From Calliopsis andreniformis (Eukaryota; Arthropoda; Insecta; Hymenoptera; Andrenidae): DNA of 64,000 nt. Under the pieces are notes generated by a model, which searched no databases, was not told where the DNA came from, and saw only the letters and a program-made list of their open reading frames with translations. Made by a program: the position numbers and the translations under genes. This document shows, piece after piece, positions 25,937 through 38,841 of the stretch. Location: assembly GCF_051401765.1 (NCBI RefSeq), contig NW_027480450.1, positions 310,001 through 374,000 of the forward strand, written 5' to 3'. How positions within the stretch are numbered: the first letter of the stretch is position 1; each line of letters opens with the position of its first letter.

Positions 25937-27989
25937 AATCTTCAATCCTCAATACTAAATCTTCAATCCTCAATCCTCAGTCCTCAAACCTCAATTCTGA
26001 ACCCTCAATCCTGAATCCTCAATCTTCAGACCGCAGTCCTCAACAATCTGTCGTCAATCCTCAATCCTCAGTAGAATATCCTCAATTCACAGTTTTCAAT
26101 ACTCAATACTCAATCTGCAATCTTCAAATCTCTATCCACAAACATCAATTCTCATCACTCACCCTCAACACTCAGTCCCCAATCCTCAATCTTTAATCCT
26201 CAATCCTCAATCCTCAATCCTCAACCCTCAGCCCTGATCCTCAATCCTCTATCCTCAATCATCAATCCTCAATCCTCAATCCTCAATCTTCACTACTCGA
26301 TACTCAATCTTCAATCTTCAATGCTCAATCTTCAATCCTCAATTCTCAGTCCTCAATCCTCAATCCTCATTCCTCAAACCTCAATCCTCAGTCCTCAATC
26401 CTCGTTCTTCAATCCTCAATACCCAATCCTCAATCCTCAATCCTCAATCCTCAATTCTCAATCCTCAACCCTGAATCTTCAATCCTCAGTCCCAAATCCT
26501 CAATCTTCAATCCTCATTACTCATTCCTCAATCCTCAATCCCCAATCCTCAATTTTCAATCCTCAATACTCAACCTTCGATCCTCAATCCTCAATCCTCT
26601 ATCCTCGATCCTCAATCCTCAGTCATCAAACCTCAATATGCAATACTCAATCGTCATTCCGCAGTCCTCAATCCTCAATCCTCAATCCTCGTTCCTCAAT
26701 CCTCATTCCTCAACCCTCAGTCCTCATCCTCAGTTCTCAATTCTCAATCCTCAATCTGCAATCCTCAATCTTCAATCCTCAATAATCAGTCTCCAATCCT
26801 AGATCCTCAATCCCCAGTCCTCAATCCTTAATCCTCAATCTTCTACTCTCAATCCCCAGTCCTCAATCTTCAATCCTCAATGCTCAATGCAAAATCCTCA
26901 ATCCTCAGCCCTCAATCCACAACCCTCAATCCTCAAACCTCAATCCTCAACCGTCAGTCCTCGTACTCAACCCTCAACCTTCAATACACAATCGTAAATA
27001 CTCAATCTTCAATCCTCAATCCTCAATCCTCAATCCTCAATCCTCAACATTCAACACACAACCCTCAACCATCAATCCTCAATACTCAACCATCAATCCT
27101 CAATTCTCAATACTCAATAGAATAACCTGAAGTCTCATGGTTCAATACTCAATCCACAATATACAATAATGAAATCTCAATCCTCAAACATCAATCCTCA
27201 ATTCTCAATCCTCAATACTCAACCATCAATCCTCAATTCTCAATACTCAATAGAATATCCTGAATTCGCATGTTTCAATTCTCAAACCCCAATCATCAAC
27301 CCTCACCCCTCATCCTCCATCCTCGATCCTCAATCCTCAATCCTCAATCTTCAATCCTCAATACTCAATCTTCTATCTTCAATACTCAATCCTCAATCCT
27401 CAATCTTCAATCCTAAATACTGAATCTTCAATCCTCTGTCCTCAACTCTCAATCCTCAATCCTGCATCTTCAATCCTCAGACCCAAATCCTCAATCTTCA
27501 ATCCTCAATCCTCAATCCTCAATCCTCAATCCTCAATCCCCAATCCTCAATCTTCAATCCTCAATACCCAATCTTCTATCCTCAATCCTCAATCCTCAAT
27601 CCTCATTCCTCAATCCTCAATCATCAATCCTCAACCTTCAATACTCAATCCTTAATCCTCAATTCTCAATCCTCAATACTCAACCATCAATCCTCAATTT
27701 TCAATACTCAATAGAATATCCTGAATTCGCAGGTTTCAATACTCAAACCTCAATCCTCAATCCTCACCACTCATCGTCCATCCTCGATCCTCAATCCTCA
27801 ATCCTCAATTTTCAGTCCTCAATCCCCAATCCTCAATCTTCAATCCTCAATACTCAATCTTCAATCCTCAACCGTCAGTCCTCGTCCTCAACCCTCAACC
27901 CTCAATACTCAGTCATCAATACTCAATCTTCAATCCTCAATCCTCAATCCTCAAGCCTCAACCGTCAATCCTCAATCCTCAATCCTCAA
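25937..27989. repeat. 2.05-kb block, right arm (copy of 7737-9789)
   Basis: Offset 18200 is constant. It contains module A at 26086, module B at 27259 and 27720, and module C at 27126. It ends in a plain heptamer run at 27989 and joins there to the block shared with 40146. Confidence 0.9.
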
Positions 27990-30900
27990 TCCTCAATCCT
28001 CAATCCTCAATCTTCAATTCTCGATACTCAATCTTCAATCCTCAATCCTCAGTCCTCAAACCTCAATTCTGAATCCTCAATCCTGAATCCTCAATCTTCA
28101 GCCCTCAGTCCTCAACAATCAGTTGTCAATCCTCAATCCTCAATAGAATATCCTCAATTCACAGTTTTCAATACTAAATACTCAATCTGCAATCTTCAAA
28201 TCTCTATCCACACACATCAATTCTCGTCACTCAACCCTCAACACTCAGTCCCCAACCCTCAATCTTCAATCCTCAATCCTCAATCCGCAATCCTCAATCC
28301 TCAATACTCAATCTTCAATCCTCAGACCTCAAACATCAATACTCAACCCTCAGTCCTCGTACTCAATCCACAACACTCAATCCTCAATACTCAATCTTCA
28401 ATCCTCAATCCTCAATCTTCAATCCTCAATCCTCAATCCTCAATCCTCAACCCTCATTCTTCAATCCTCAATACCCAATCCTCAATCTTCAATCCTCAAT
28501 CCTCAATCCTCAATTCTCAATCCTCAATCCTCAGTCCTCAGTCCTCAATCCTCAATCCTCAATCGTCAGCCCTCATCCTCAATCCTCAATCCTCAATCGT
28601 CAATACTCAATCTTCAATCCTCAGTACTCAATGTTCAACCCTCAATCCTCGGTCCTCAAACCTCAATTTTGAATCCACAATCCTGTATCATCAATCTTCA
28701 TCCCTCAGATCTCAACAATCAGTTGTCAATCCTCAATGCTCAATAGAAAATCCTCAATTCACAGTTTTCAATACTCAATACTCAATCTGCAATCTTCAAA
28801 TCTCTATGCGCAAACATCAATTCTAATCACTCAACCCTCAACACTCAGTCCCCAATCCTCAATCTTCAATCCTCAATTCTCAATCTTCAATCCTCAATCC
28901 TCAATCCTCAATCCTCAATCCTCAATCCTCAATACTCAGTACTCAGTCCTCAAACCTCAATCCTCAGCCCTCAGACCTCATCCTCAATCCTCAATCCTCA
29001 ATCCTCAATCCTCAATATTCAATCCTCTATACTCAATCTTCAATCCTGAATCCTCAGTACTCAAACCTCAATTCTGAATCCTCAATACTAAATCTTCAAC
29101 CCTCAATCCTCAGTGCTCAATACTCAAACATCAATATTCAATTCTCAATACTCAATAGAATATCCTGAGTTCTCCGGCTTCAATACTCATACCTTAATCC
29201 TCAACCCTCAGCCCACATTCTCAATCCTCAATCCTCAGTCGTCGATCCTCAATATTCAATCCTCAATACTCAATCCTCAATCCTCAATCCTCAGTCATCA
29301 ATCCTCAATCTTCAATACTCAATCGTCAATCCTCAATCCTGAATCCTCAACCTTCAGCCCTCAGTCCTCAACAATCAGTTGTAAATCCTCAATCCTCAAT
29401 AGAATATTCTCAATTCACAGTTTTCAATACTCAATAGCCAATCTGCTATCTTCAAATCTCTATCCGCAAACATCAATTCTCATCACTCAGCCCTCAACAC
29501 TCAGTCCTCAATGTTCAATCCTCAATCCTCAATTCTCAATTTTCAATCCAAGATACTGAATCTTCAATCCTCAATCCTCAATCCTCAATTCTCAATCCTC
29601 AACCCTGAATCTTCAATCCTCAATCCCAAATCCTCAATCTTCAATCCTCATTACTCATTCCTCAATCCTCAATCCCCAATCCTCAATCTTCAATCCTCAA
29701 TACTCAACCTTCGATCCTCAATCCTCAATCCTCAATCCTCATTCCTCAATTCTCAATCATCAATCCTCAGTCTTCAATACTAAATCCTCAATCCTCAATT
29801 CTCAATCCTCAATTCTCAACCATCGATCCTCAATTCTCAATACTCAATAGAATATCCTGAATTCGCAGGATTCAATACTCAGACCTCAATCCTCAACCCT
29901 CAGCCCTCATCCTCTATCCTCGATCCTCAATCCTCAGTCATCAATCCTGAATCCTCAGTACTCAATCTTCAACCTTCAATCCTCATTCCTCAATCCTCAA
30001 TCCTCAATCCTCAATCCTCAGTCATCAATCCTCAATATTCAATAATCAATCGTCAATCCGCAGTCCTCAATCCTCAATCCTCAATCCTCGTTCCTCAAAC
30101 CTCATTCCTCAAACCTCAGTCCTCATCCTCAGTTCACAATTCTCAATCCTCAATCCTCAATCCTCAACCTTCAATCCTCAATAGTCAATCTCCAATCCTA
30201 GAGCCTCAATCCCCAATCCTCAATCCTTAATCCTCAATATTCAACCCTCAATCCCCAGTCCACAATCTTCAATCCACAATGCTCAATCCAAAATCCTCAA
30301 TCCTCAGTCCTCAATCCTCAATCCACAATCCTCAAACCTCAATCCTCAACCGTCAGCCCTCGTCCTCAGTCCTCAACCCTCAATACTCAACCATCAATAC
30401 TCAATCTTCAACCTCAATCCTCAATCCTCAGTCCTCAATCCTCAATCCTCAATATTCAAAACACAACCCTCAACCATTGATCCTCAATACTCAACCATCA
30501 ATCCTCAATTCTCAATACTCAATAGAACATCCTGAAATCTAATGGTTCAATACTCTATCCACAATATACAATAATCAAATCTCAATCCTCAAACGTCAAT
30601 TCTCAACACTCAATCCTCAACACTCAGTCCTCTCTCTTGAATCCTCCATCCTCAATCCTCAATCCTCAACCGTCAATCTTCAATCCTCAATCCTCAACCC
30701 TCAATCCTCAGTCCTCAAACCTCAAACCCGAATCCTCAAACCTGAATCCTCTGTCTGCAGACCTCAGTCCTCAACAATCAATCGTAAATCCTCAGTCCTC
30801 AATAGAATATCCTCAATTCTCTGTTTTCAATACTCAATCCCCAATCTTCAATCTTCAAATCTCAATACACAAACATCAATTCTCATCAATCAACCCTCAA

Positions 30901-32995
30901 CACTCAGTCCTCAATCTTCGATCCTCAATCCTCAATACTCAATCTTCAATCCTCAATACTGAATCTTCAATCCTCAGTCCCAAATCCTCAATCTTCAATC
31001 CTCAATCCTCAATCCTCAATCCTCAATCCCCAATCCTCAACCTTCAATCCTCAATACCCAATCTTCAATCCTCAATCCTCAATCCTCAATCCTCATTCCT
31101 CAATCCTCAATCATCAATACTCAACCTTCAATACTCAATTCTCAATTCTCGATCCTCAACCCTCAGTCCTCAGTCCTCAAACCTCAGTCCTCAGCCCTCA
31201 GCCCTCGTCCTCAATCCTCAATCCTCAATCATCAATCCTCAATCTTTAATCCTTAATACTCAATCTTCAATCCTCAATCCTCAGTCCTCAAACCTCAATT
31301 CTGAACCCTCAATCCTGAATCCTCAATCTTCAGACCGCAGTCCTCAACAATCTGTAGTCAATCCTCAATCCTCAGTAGAATATCCTCAATTCACAGTTTT
31401 CAATACTCAATACTCAACCTGCAATCTTCAAATCTATATCCACAAACATCAATTCTCATCACTCAACCCTCAACACTCAGTCCCCAATCCTCAGCCTTCA
31501 ACCCTCAATCCTCAATCCTCAATCCTCAACCCTCAGCCCTGATCCTCAATCCTCAATTCTCAATCCTCAATCCTCAATCCTCAATCCCCAATCTTCAATT
31601 CTCGATACTCAATCTTCAATCCTCAATCCTCAGTCCTCAAACCTCAATTCTGAATCCTCAATCCTGAATCCTCAGTCTTCAGCCCTCAGTCCTCAACAAT
31701 CAGTTGTCAATCCTCAATCCTCAATAGAATATTCTCAATTCAGAGTTTTCGATTCTCAATACTCAATCAGCTATCTTCAAATCTCTATCCACAATCATCA
31801 ATTCTCATCACTCAGCCCTCAACACTCAGTCCTCAATGTTCAATACTCAATCCTCAATGCTCAATCCCCAATCCTCATTCTTCAATCCTCAATACCCAAT
31901 CTTAAATCTTCAATCCTCAATCCTCAGTCCTGAATTCTCAATCCTCAATCCTCAATCCTCAGACCTCAAACATCAATACTCAAACCTCAGTCCTCGTCCT
32001 CAATCTACAACCCTCAATCCTTAATCCTCAATCTTCAATCATCAATATTCAATCTTCAATCCTCAATCCTCAATCCTCAGTCCTCAATCCTCAGTCCTGA
32101 AACCTCAATCCTGAATCCTCAATCCTGAATCCTCAATCTTCAGCACTCAGTCCTCAACAATCAGTTGTCAATCCTCAATTCTCAATAGAATATCCTCTAT
32201 TCACAGTTTTCAATACTCAATACTCAACCTGCAATCTTCAATTCTCTGTCCTCAAACATCAATTCTCATCTCTCAACCCTCAACACTCAGTCCCCAATCC
32301 TCAATCTTCAATCCTCAGTACTCAATGTTCAGTCCTCAATCCTCGGTCCTCAAACCTCAATTTTGAATCCACAATCCTGTATCCTCAATCTTCATCCCTC
32401 AGATCTCAACAATCAGTTGTCAATCCTCAATGCTCAATAGAAAATCCTCAATTCACAGTTTTCAATACTCAATACTCAATCTGCAATATTCAAATCTCTA
32501 TGCGCAAACATCAATTCTAATCACTCAACCCTCAAGACTCAGTCCCCAATCCTCAATCTTCAATCCTCAATTCTCAATCTTCAGTCCTCAATCCTCAATC
32601 CTCAATCCTCAATCCTCAATCCTCAGTACTCAGTCCTCAAACCTCAATCCTCAGCCCTCAGACCTCATCCTCAATCCTCAATCCTCAATCCTCAATCCTC
32701 AATATTCAATCCTCTATACTCAATCTTCAATACTGAATCCTCAGTACTCAAACCTCAATTCTGAATCCTCAATACTAAATCTTCAACCCTCAATCCTCAG
32801 TGCTCAATACTCAAACATCAATACTCAATTCTCAATACTCAATAGAATATCCTGAGTTCTCCGGCTTCAATACTCATACCTTAATCCTCAACCCTCAGCC
32901 CTCATTCTCAATCCTCAATCCTCAGTCGTCGATCCTCAATATTCAATCCTCAATACTCAATCCTCAATCCTCAATCCTCAGTCATCAATCCTCAA
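27990..32995. repeat. 5.0-kb block, first of three copies
   Basis: This matches 40146-45158, and through the 9862-bp duplication 50008-55020. Offsets step from 12156 to 12037 (119-bp loss), to 12023 (14-bp loss) and to 12163 (140-bp gain near 43870-44010). All the steps are multiples of seven. It contains module A at 28158, 28758, 29414, 30817, 31390, 31739, 32200 and 32452, module B at 29164, 29856 and 32851, and module C at 30531. Confidence 0.9.
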
Positions 32996-33963
32996 TCTTC
33001 AATACTCAATCGTCAATCCTCAATCCTGAATCCTCAACATTCAGCCCTCAGTCCTCAACAATCAGTTGTCAATCCTCAATCCTCAATAGAATATTCTCAA
33101 TTCACAGTTTTCAATGCTCAATACTCAATCTGCAATCTTCAAATCTCTATCCACAAACATCAATCCTCATCACTCAACCCTCAACACTCAGTCCCAAATC
33201 CTCAACTTTCAATACTCAATACTCAATCCTCAATCCTCAATCCTCAATCTTCAATCCTCAATACTAAACCTTCAATCCTCAATCCTCAATTCTCAATCCT
33301 CAATCCTCAATCCTCAATCGTCAATCTTCAATCCTGAATACTCAGGCTTCAATCCTCAATTCTCAATCCTCAATCCTCAACCCGCATTCTTCAATCCTCA
33401 ATACCCAATCCTCAATCTTCAATCCTCAATCCTCAATTCTCAATCCTCAATCCTCAGTGCGCAGTCCTCAACCCTCAATTCTCAATCTTCAATCCTCAAT
33501 ACTGAATCTTCAATCCTCAATCCTCAATCCTCAATCCTCAATCCAGAATCTTCAATCCTCAGTACCCAATCCTCAATCTTCAATCCTCAATCCTCAATCC
33601 TCAATCCTCAAACCTCAACCCTCAACCGTCAGTCCTCGTCCCCAATCCTCAACCCTCAATACTCAATCATCAATACTCAATTTTCAATCCTCAAACCCCA
33701 ATCCTCAATCCTAAATCCTCAATTCTCAATATTCAACACACAACCCTCAACCATCAATCCTCAATACTCAATACTCAATGGAATATCCTGAATTCTCATG
33801 GTTCAATACTGAATCCACAATATTCAATAATCAAATCTCAATCCTCAGTACCCAATACTCAACCTTCAATCCTGAATCCTCAATCCTCAATCCCCAAACC
33901 TCAATCCTCAATCTTCAATCCTCAATACTCAACCTTCAATCCTCAATCCTCAATCCTCAATCC
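32308..33963. repeat. 1656-bp tandem, unit 1
   Basis: This is identical in layout to the next unit at constant offset 1656; the only difference I noticed is near 33760 against 35416 (CATCAATCC against CATCAACCC). It contains module A at 32452 (A2) and 33101, module B at 32851 and module C at 33787. Edges fall inside TCCTCAA runs. Confidence 0.94.
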
Positions 33964-35619
33964 TCAATCCTCAGTACTCAATGTTCAGTCCTCAATCCTC
34001 GGTCCTCAAACCTCAATTTTGAATCCACAATCCTGTATCCTCAATCTTCATCCCTCAGATCTCAACAATCAGTTGTCAATCCTCAATGCTCAATAGAAAA
34101 TCCTCAATTCACAGTTTTCAATACTCAATACTCAATCTGCAATATTCAAATCTCTATGCGCAAACATCAATTCTAATCACTCAACCCTCAAGACTCAGTC
34201 CCCAATCCTCAATCTTCAATCCTCAATTCTCAATCTTCAGTCCTCAATCCTCAATCCTCAATCCTCAATCCTCAATCCTCAGTACTCAGTCCTCAAACCT
34301 CAATCCTCAGCCCTCAGACCTCATCCTCAATCCTCAATCCTCAATCCTCAATCCTCAATATTCAATCCTCTATACTCAATCTTCAATACTGAATCCTCAG
34401 TACTCAAACCTCAATTCTGAATCCTCAATACTAAATCTTCAACCCTCAATCCTCAGTGCTCAATACTCAAACATCAATACTCAATTCTCAATACTCAATA
34501 GAATATCCTGAGTTCTCCGGCTTCAATACTCATACCTTAATCCTCAACCCTCAGCCCTCATTCTCAATCCTCAATCCTCAGTCGTCGATCCTCAATATTC
34601 AATCCTCAATACTCAATCCTCAATCCTCAATCCTCAGTCATCAATCCTCAATCTTCAATACTCAATCGTCAATCCTCAATCCTGAATCCTCAACATTCAG
34701 CCCTCAGTCCTCAACAATCAGTTGTCAATCCTCAATCCTCAATAGAATATTCTCAATTCACAGTTTTCAATGCTCAATACTCAATCTGCAATCTTCAAAT
34801 CTCTATCCACAAACATCAATCCTCATCACTCAACCCTCAACACTCAGTCCCAAATCCTCAACTTTCAATACTCAATACTCAATCCTCAATCCTCAATCCT
34901 CAATCTTCAATCCTCAATACTAAACCTTCAATCCTCAATCCTCAATTCTCAATCCTCAATCCTCAATCCTCAATCGTCAATCTTCAATCCTGAATACTCA
35001 GGCTTCAATCCTCAATTCTCAATCCTCAATCCTCAACCCGCATTCTTCAATCCTCAATACCCAATCCTCAATCTTCAATCCTCAATCCTCAATTCTCAAT
35101 CCTCAATCCTCAGTGCGCAGTCCTCAACCCTCAATTCTCAATCTTCAATCCTCAATACTGAATCTTCAATCCTCAATCCTCAATCCTCAATCCTCAATCC
35201 AGAATCTTCAATCCTCAGTACCCAATCCTCAATCTTCAATCCTCAATCCTCAATCCTCAATCCTCAAACCTCAACCCTCAACCGTCAGTCCTCGTCCCCA
35301 ATCCTCAACCCTCAATACTCAATCATCAATACTCAATTTTCAATCCTCAAACCCCAATCCTCAATCCTAAATCCTCAATTCTCAATATTCAACACACAAC
35401 CCTCAACCATCAACCCTCAATACTCAATACTCAATGGAATATCCTGAATTCTCATGGTTCAATACTGAATCCACAATATTCAATAATCAAATCTCAATCC
35501 TCAGTACCCAATACTCAACCTTCAATCCTGAATCCTCAATCCTCAATCCCCAAACCTCAATCCTCAATCTTCAATCCTCAATACTCAACCTTCAATCCTC
35601 AATCCTCAATCCTCAATCC
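33964..35619. repeat. 1656-bp tandem, unit 2
   Basis: This is the direct repeat of the preceding 1656 bases, with module A at 34108 and 34757, module B at 34507 and module C at 35443. The copy ends about ten bases before TCCTCTATCC at 35625. From there the text follows 12290-12492. Confidence 0.94.
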
Positions 35620-36130
35620 TCAATCCTCAATCCTCTATCCTCAACCTTCAACCCTCAATACTCAATCCTCAATCCTCAATCCTCAATCCTCAATCCTAAA
35701 TTCTCAATCCTCTATCCTCCATTCTCAGACCTCAAACATCAATACTCAACCCTTAGTCCTCTTCCTCAAACCACAACCCTCAATCCTCAATCCTCAATCT
35801 TCTATCATCAATATTCAATCTTCAATCCTCAATCCTCAATCCTCTGTCCTCAAACCTCAATCCTGAATCCACAATACAGAATCCTCAATCTTCAGCACTC
35901 AGTCCTCAACAATCAGTTGTCAATCCTCAATCCTCTATAGAATATCATCAATTCACAGTTTTCAATACTCAATACACAATTTGCAATTTTCAAATCTCTA
36001 TCCACAAACATCAATTCTCATCACTCAACCCTCAACACTTAGTCCCCAATCCTCAATATTCAATCCTCAATCCACAGTACTCAATCCACTATCCTCAACC
36101 TTCAACCCTCAATACTCAATCTTCAATCCT
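35620..36130. repeat. Mosaic junction stretch
   Basis: 35620-35836 matches 12276-12492 (offset 23344), and from about 35877 the text follows 19430 onward. The odd units CCACAAT ACAGAAT near 35870 mark the changeover. It includes module A at 35952. Confidence 0.78.
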
Positions 36131-38841
36131 CAATCCCCAATCCTCAATCCTCAATCCTCAATCCTCGATCGTCAATCTTCAATCCTCAATACTCAATCTT
36201 CAATCCTCAATCCTCAATCCTCAATCCTCAATCCTCATTCTTCAATCCTCAATACCCAATCCTCAATCTTCAATCCTCAATCCTCAACCCTCAATTCTCA
36301 ATCCTCAACCCTCAGTCCTCAGTCCTTAAACCTCAATCCTCAAACCTCAATCCTCAATCCTCAATCTTCAATCCTCAATACTCAATCTTCAATCCTCAAT
36401 CCTCAGTCCTCAATCCTCAATCTTCAATCCTCAGTCCCCAATCCTCAATCTTCAATCCTGAATCCTCAATCCTCAATCCTCAAACCACAATCCTCAATCT
36501 TCAATCCTCAATACTCAACCTTCAATCCTCAATCCTCAATCCTCAATCATTAGTCCCCAATCCTCAATCTTCAATCCTGAATCCTCAATCCTCAATCCTC
36601 AATCCTCAATCCTCAATCCTCAATGCTCAATCTTCAATCCTCAATCCTCAATCCTCAATCCTCAATCCCCTATCCTCAATCCTCAATCCTCAATGTTCAA
36701 TCCTCAATATCCAATCCTCAATCTTCAATCCACAATCCTCAGTCCTCAAACCTCAATCCTGTATCCTCAATCCTGAATCCTCAATCTTCAGCCCAGAGTA
36801 CTCAACAATCAGTTGTCAATCCTCAGTCCTCAACAGAATATCCTCAATTCACAGTTTTCAATACTCAAAGCTCAATCTGCAATCTTCAAATCTCTATCCA
36901 CAAAGATCAATTATCATCACTCAACCCTCAGCACTCAGTCCCCAATCCTCAATCTTCAATCCTCAATCCTCAATCGTGAATCGTCAATCTTCAATCTTCA
37001 GTCCTCAATCCTCAATCTTCAATCCTCAGTCCCCAATCCTCAATCTTCAATCCTGAATCCTCAATCATCAATCCTCAATCCTCAATCCACAATCTTCAAT
37101 TCTCAATACTCAATCTTCAATCCTCAATCCTCAATCCTCAATCCACAATCCTCAATCCTCAATCCTCAATATTCAATCCTCAGTACTCAATCTTCAATCC
37201 TCAATCCTGAGTCCTCAAACCTCAATACTGAATCCTCAATCCTGAATCCTCAATCTTCAGCCCTAAGTCCTCAACAATCAGAAGTCAATCCTCAATCCTC
37301 AATAGAATATCCTCAATTCACAGTTTTCAATACTCAATACTCAATTTGCAATCCTCAAATCTCTATCCACAAACATCAATTCTCATCACTCAACACTCAA
37401 GACTCAGTCCCCAATCCTCAACGTTCAATCCTCAATCCTCAATCCTCAATCCTCAATCCTCAACCCTCAACCCTCAGCCCTGATCCTCAATCCTCAATCC
37501 TCAATCCTCAATCCTCAATCCTCAATCCTCAATCTTCAATTCTCGATACTCAATCTTCAATCCTCAATCCTCAGTCCTCAAACCTCAATTCTGAATCCTC
37601 AATCCTGAATCCTCAATCTTCAGCCCTCAGTCCTCAACAATCAGTTGTCAATCCTCAATCCTCAATAGAATATCCTCAATTCACAGTTTTCAATACTAAA
37701 TACTCAATCTGCAATCTTCAAATCTCTATCCACACACATCAATTCTCGTCACTCAACCCTCAACACTCAGTCCCCAACCCTCAATCTTCAATCCTCAATC
37801 CTCAATCCGCAATCCTCAATCCTCAATACTCAATCTTCAATCCTCAGACCTCAAACATCAATACTCAACCCTCAGTCCTCGTACTCAATCCACAACACTC
37901 AATCCTCAATACTCAATCTTCAATCCTCAATCCTCAATCTTCAATCCTCAATCCTCAATCCTCAATCCTCAACCCTCATTCTTCAATCCTCAATACCCAA
38001 TCCTCAATCTTCAATCCTCAATCCTCAATCCTCAATTCTCAATCCTCAATCCTCAGTCCTCAGTCCTCAATCCTCAATCCTCAATCGTCAGCCCTCATCC
38101 TCAATCCTCAATCCTCAATCGTCAATCCTCAATCTTCAATCCTCAGTACTCAATGTTCAATCCTCAATCCTCGGTCCTCAAACCTCAATTTTGAATCCAC
38201 AATCCTGTATCCTCAATCTTCATCCCTCAGATCTCAACAATCAGTTGTCAATCCTCAATGCTCAATAGAAAATCCTCAATTCACAGTTTTCAATACTCAA
38301 TACTCAATCTGCAATCTTCAAATCTCTATGCGCAAACATCAATTCTAATCACTCAACCCTCAACACACAGTCCCCAATCCTCAATCTTCAATCCTCAATT
38401 CTCAATCTTCAATCCTCAATCCTCAATCCTCAATCCTCAATCCTCAATCCTCAATACTCAGTACTCAGTCCTCAAACCTCAATCCTCAGCCCTCAGACCT
38501 CATCCTCAATCCTCAATCCTCAATCCTCAATCCTCAATATTCAATCCTCTATACTCAATCTTCAATCCTGAATCCTCAGTACTCAAACCTCAATTCTGAA
38601 TCCTCAATACTAAGTCTTCAACCCTCAATCCTCAGTGCTCAATACTCAAACATCAATACTCAATTCTCAATACTCAATAGAATATCCTGAGTTCTCCGGC
38701 TTCAGTACTCATACCTTAATCCTCAACCCTCAGCCCACATTCTCAATCCTCAATCCTCAGTCGTCGATCCTCAATATTCAATCCTCAATACTCAATCCTC
38801 AATCCTCAATCCTCAGTCATCAACCCTCAATCTTCAATCCT
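36131..38841. repeat. 2711-bp tandem, unit 1
   Basis: Anchor text (CAATCCCCAATCCTC followed by the CTCGATCGTC cluster) starts at 36131 and again at 38842. Module A lies at 36848, 37317, 37680 and 38280, and module B at 38686. The unit carries five 6-bp slip units, near 37480, 37880, 38095, 38500 and 38740. Confidence 0.87.

Noticed and set aside
36813..38348. 511-codon open frame on +, the longest in the window, Ser/Asn/Gln/Pro-rich
   Set aside because: It is translated satellite. The same repeat peptide reads in the other + frames, its ATG and stop arise from single mutated heptamers, and the family copy at 15399 is cut to 262 codons by ordinary repeat differences. No domain, signal peptide or codon pattern independent of the heptamer is seen.
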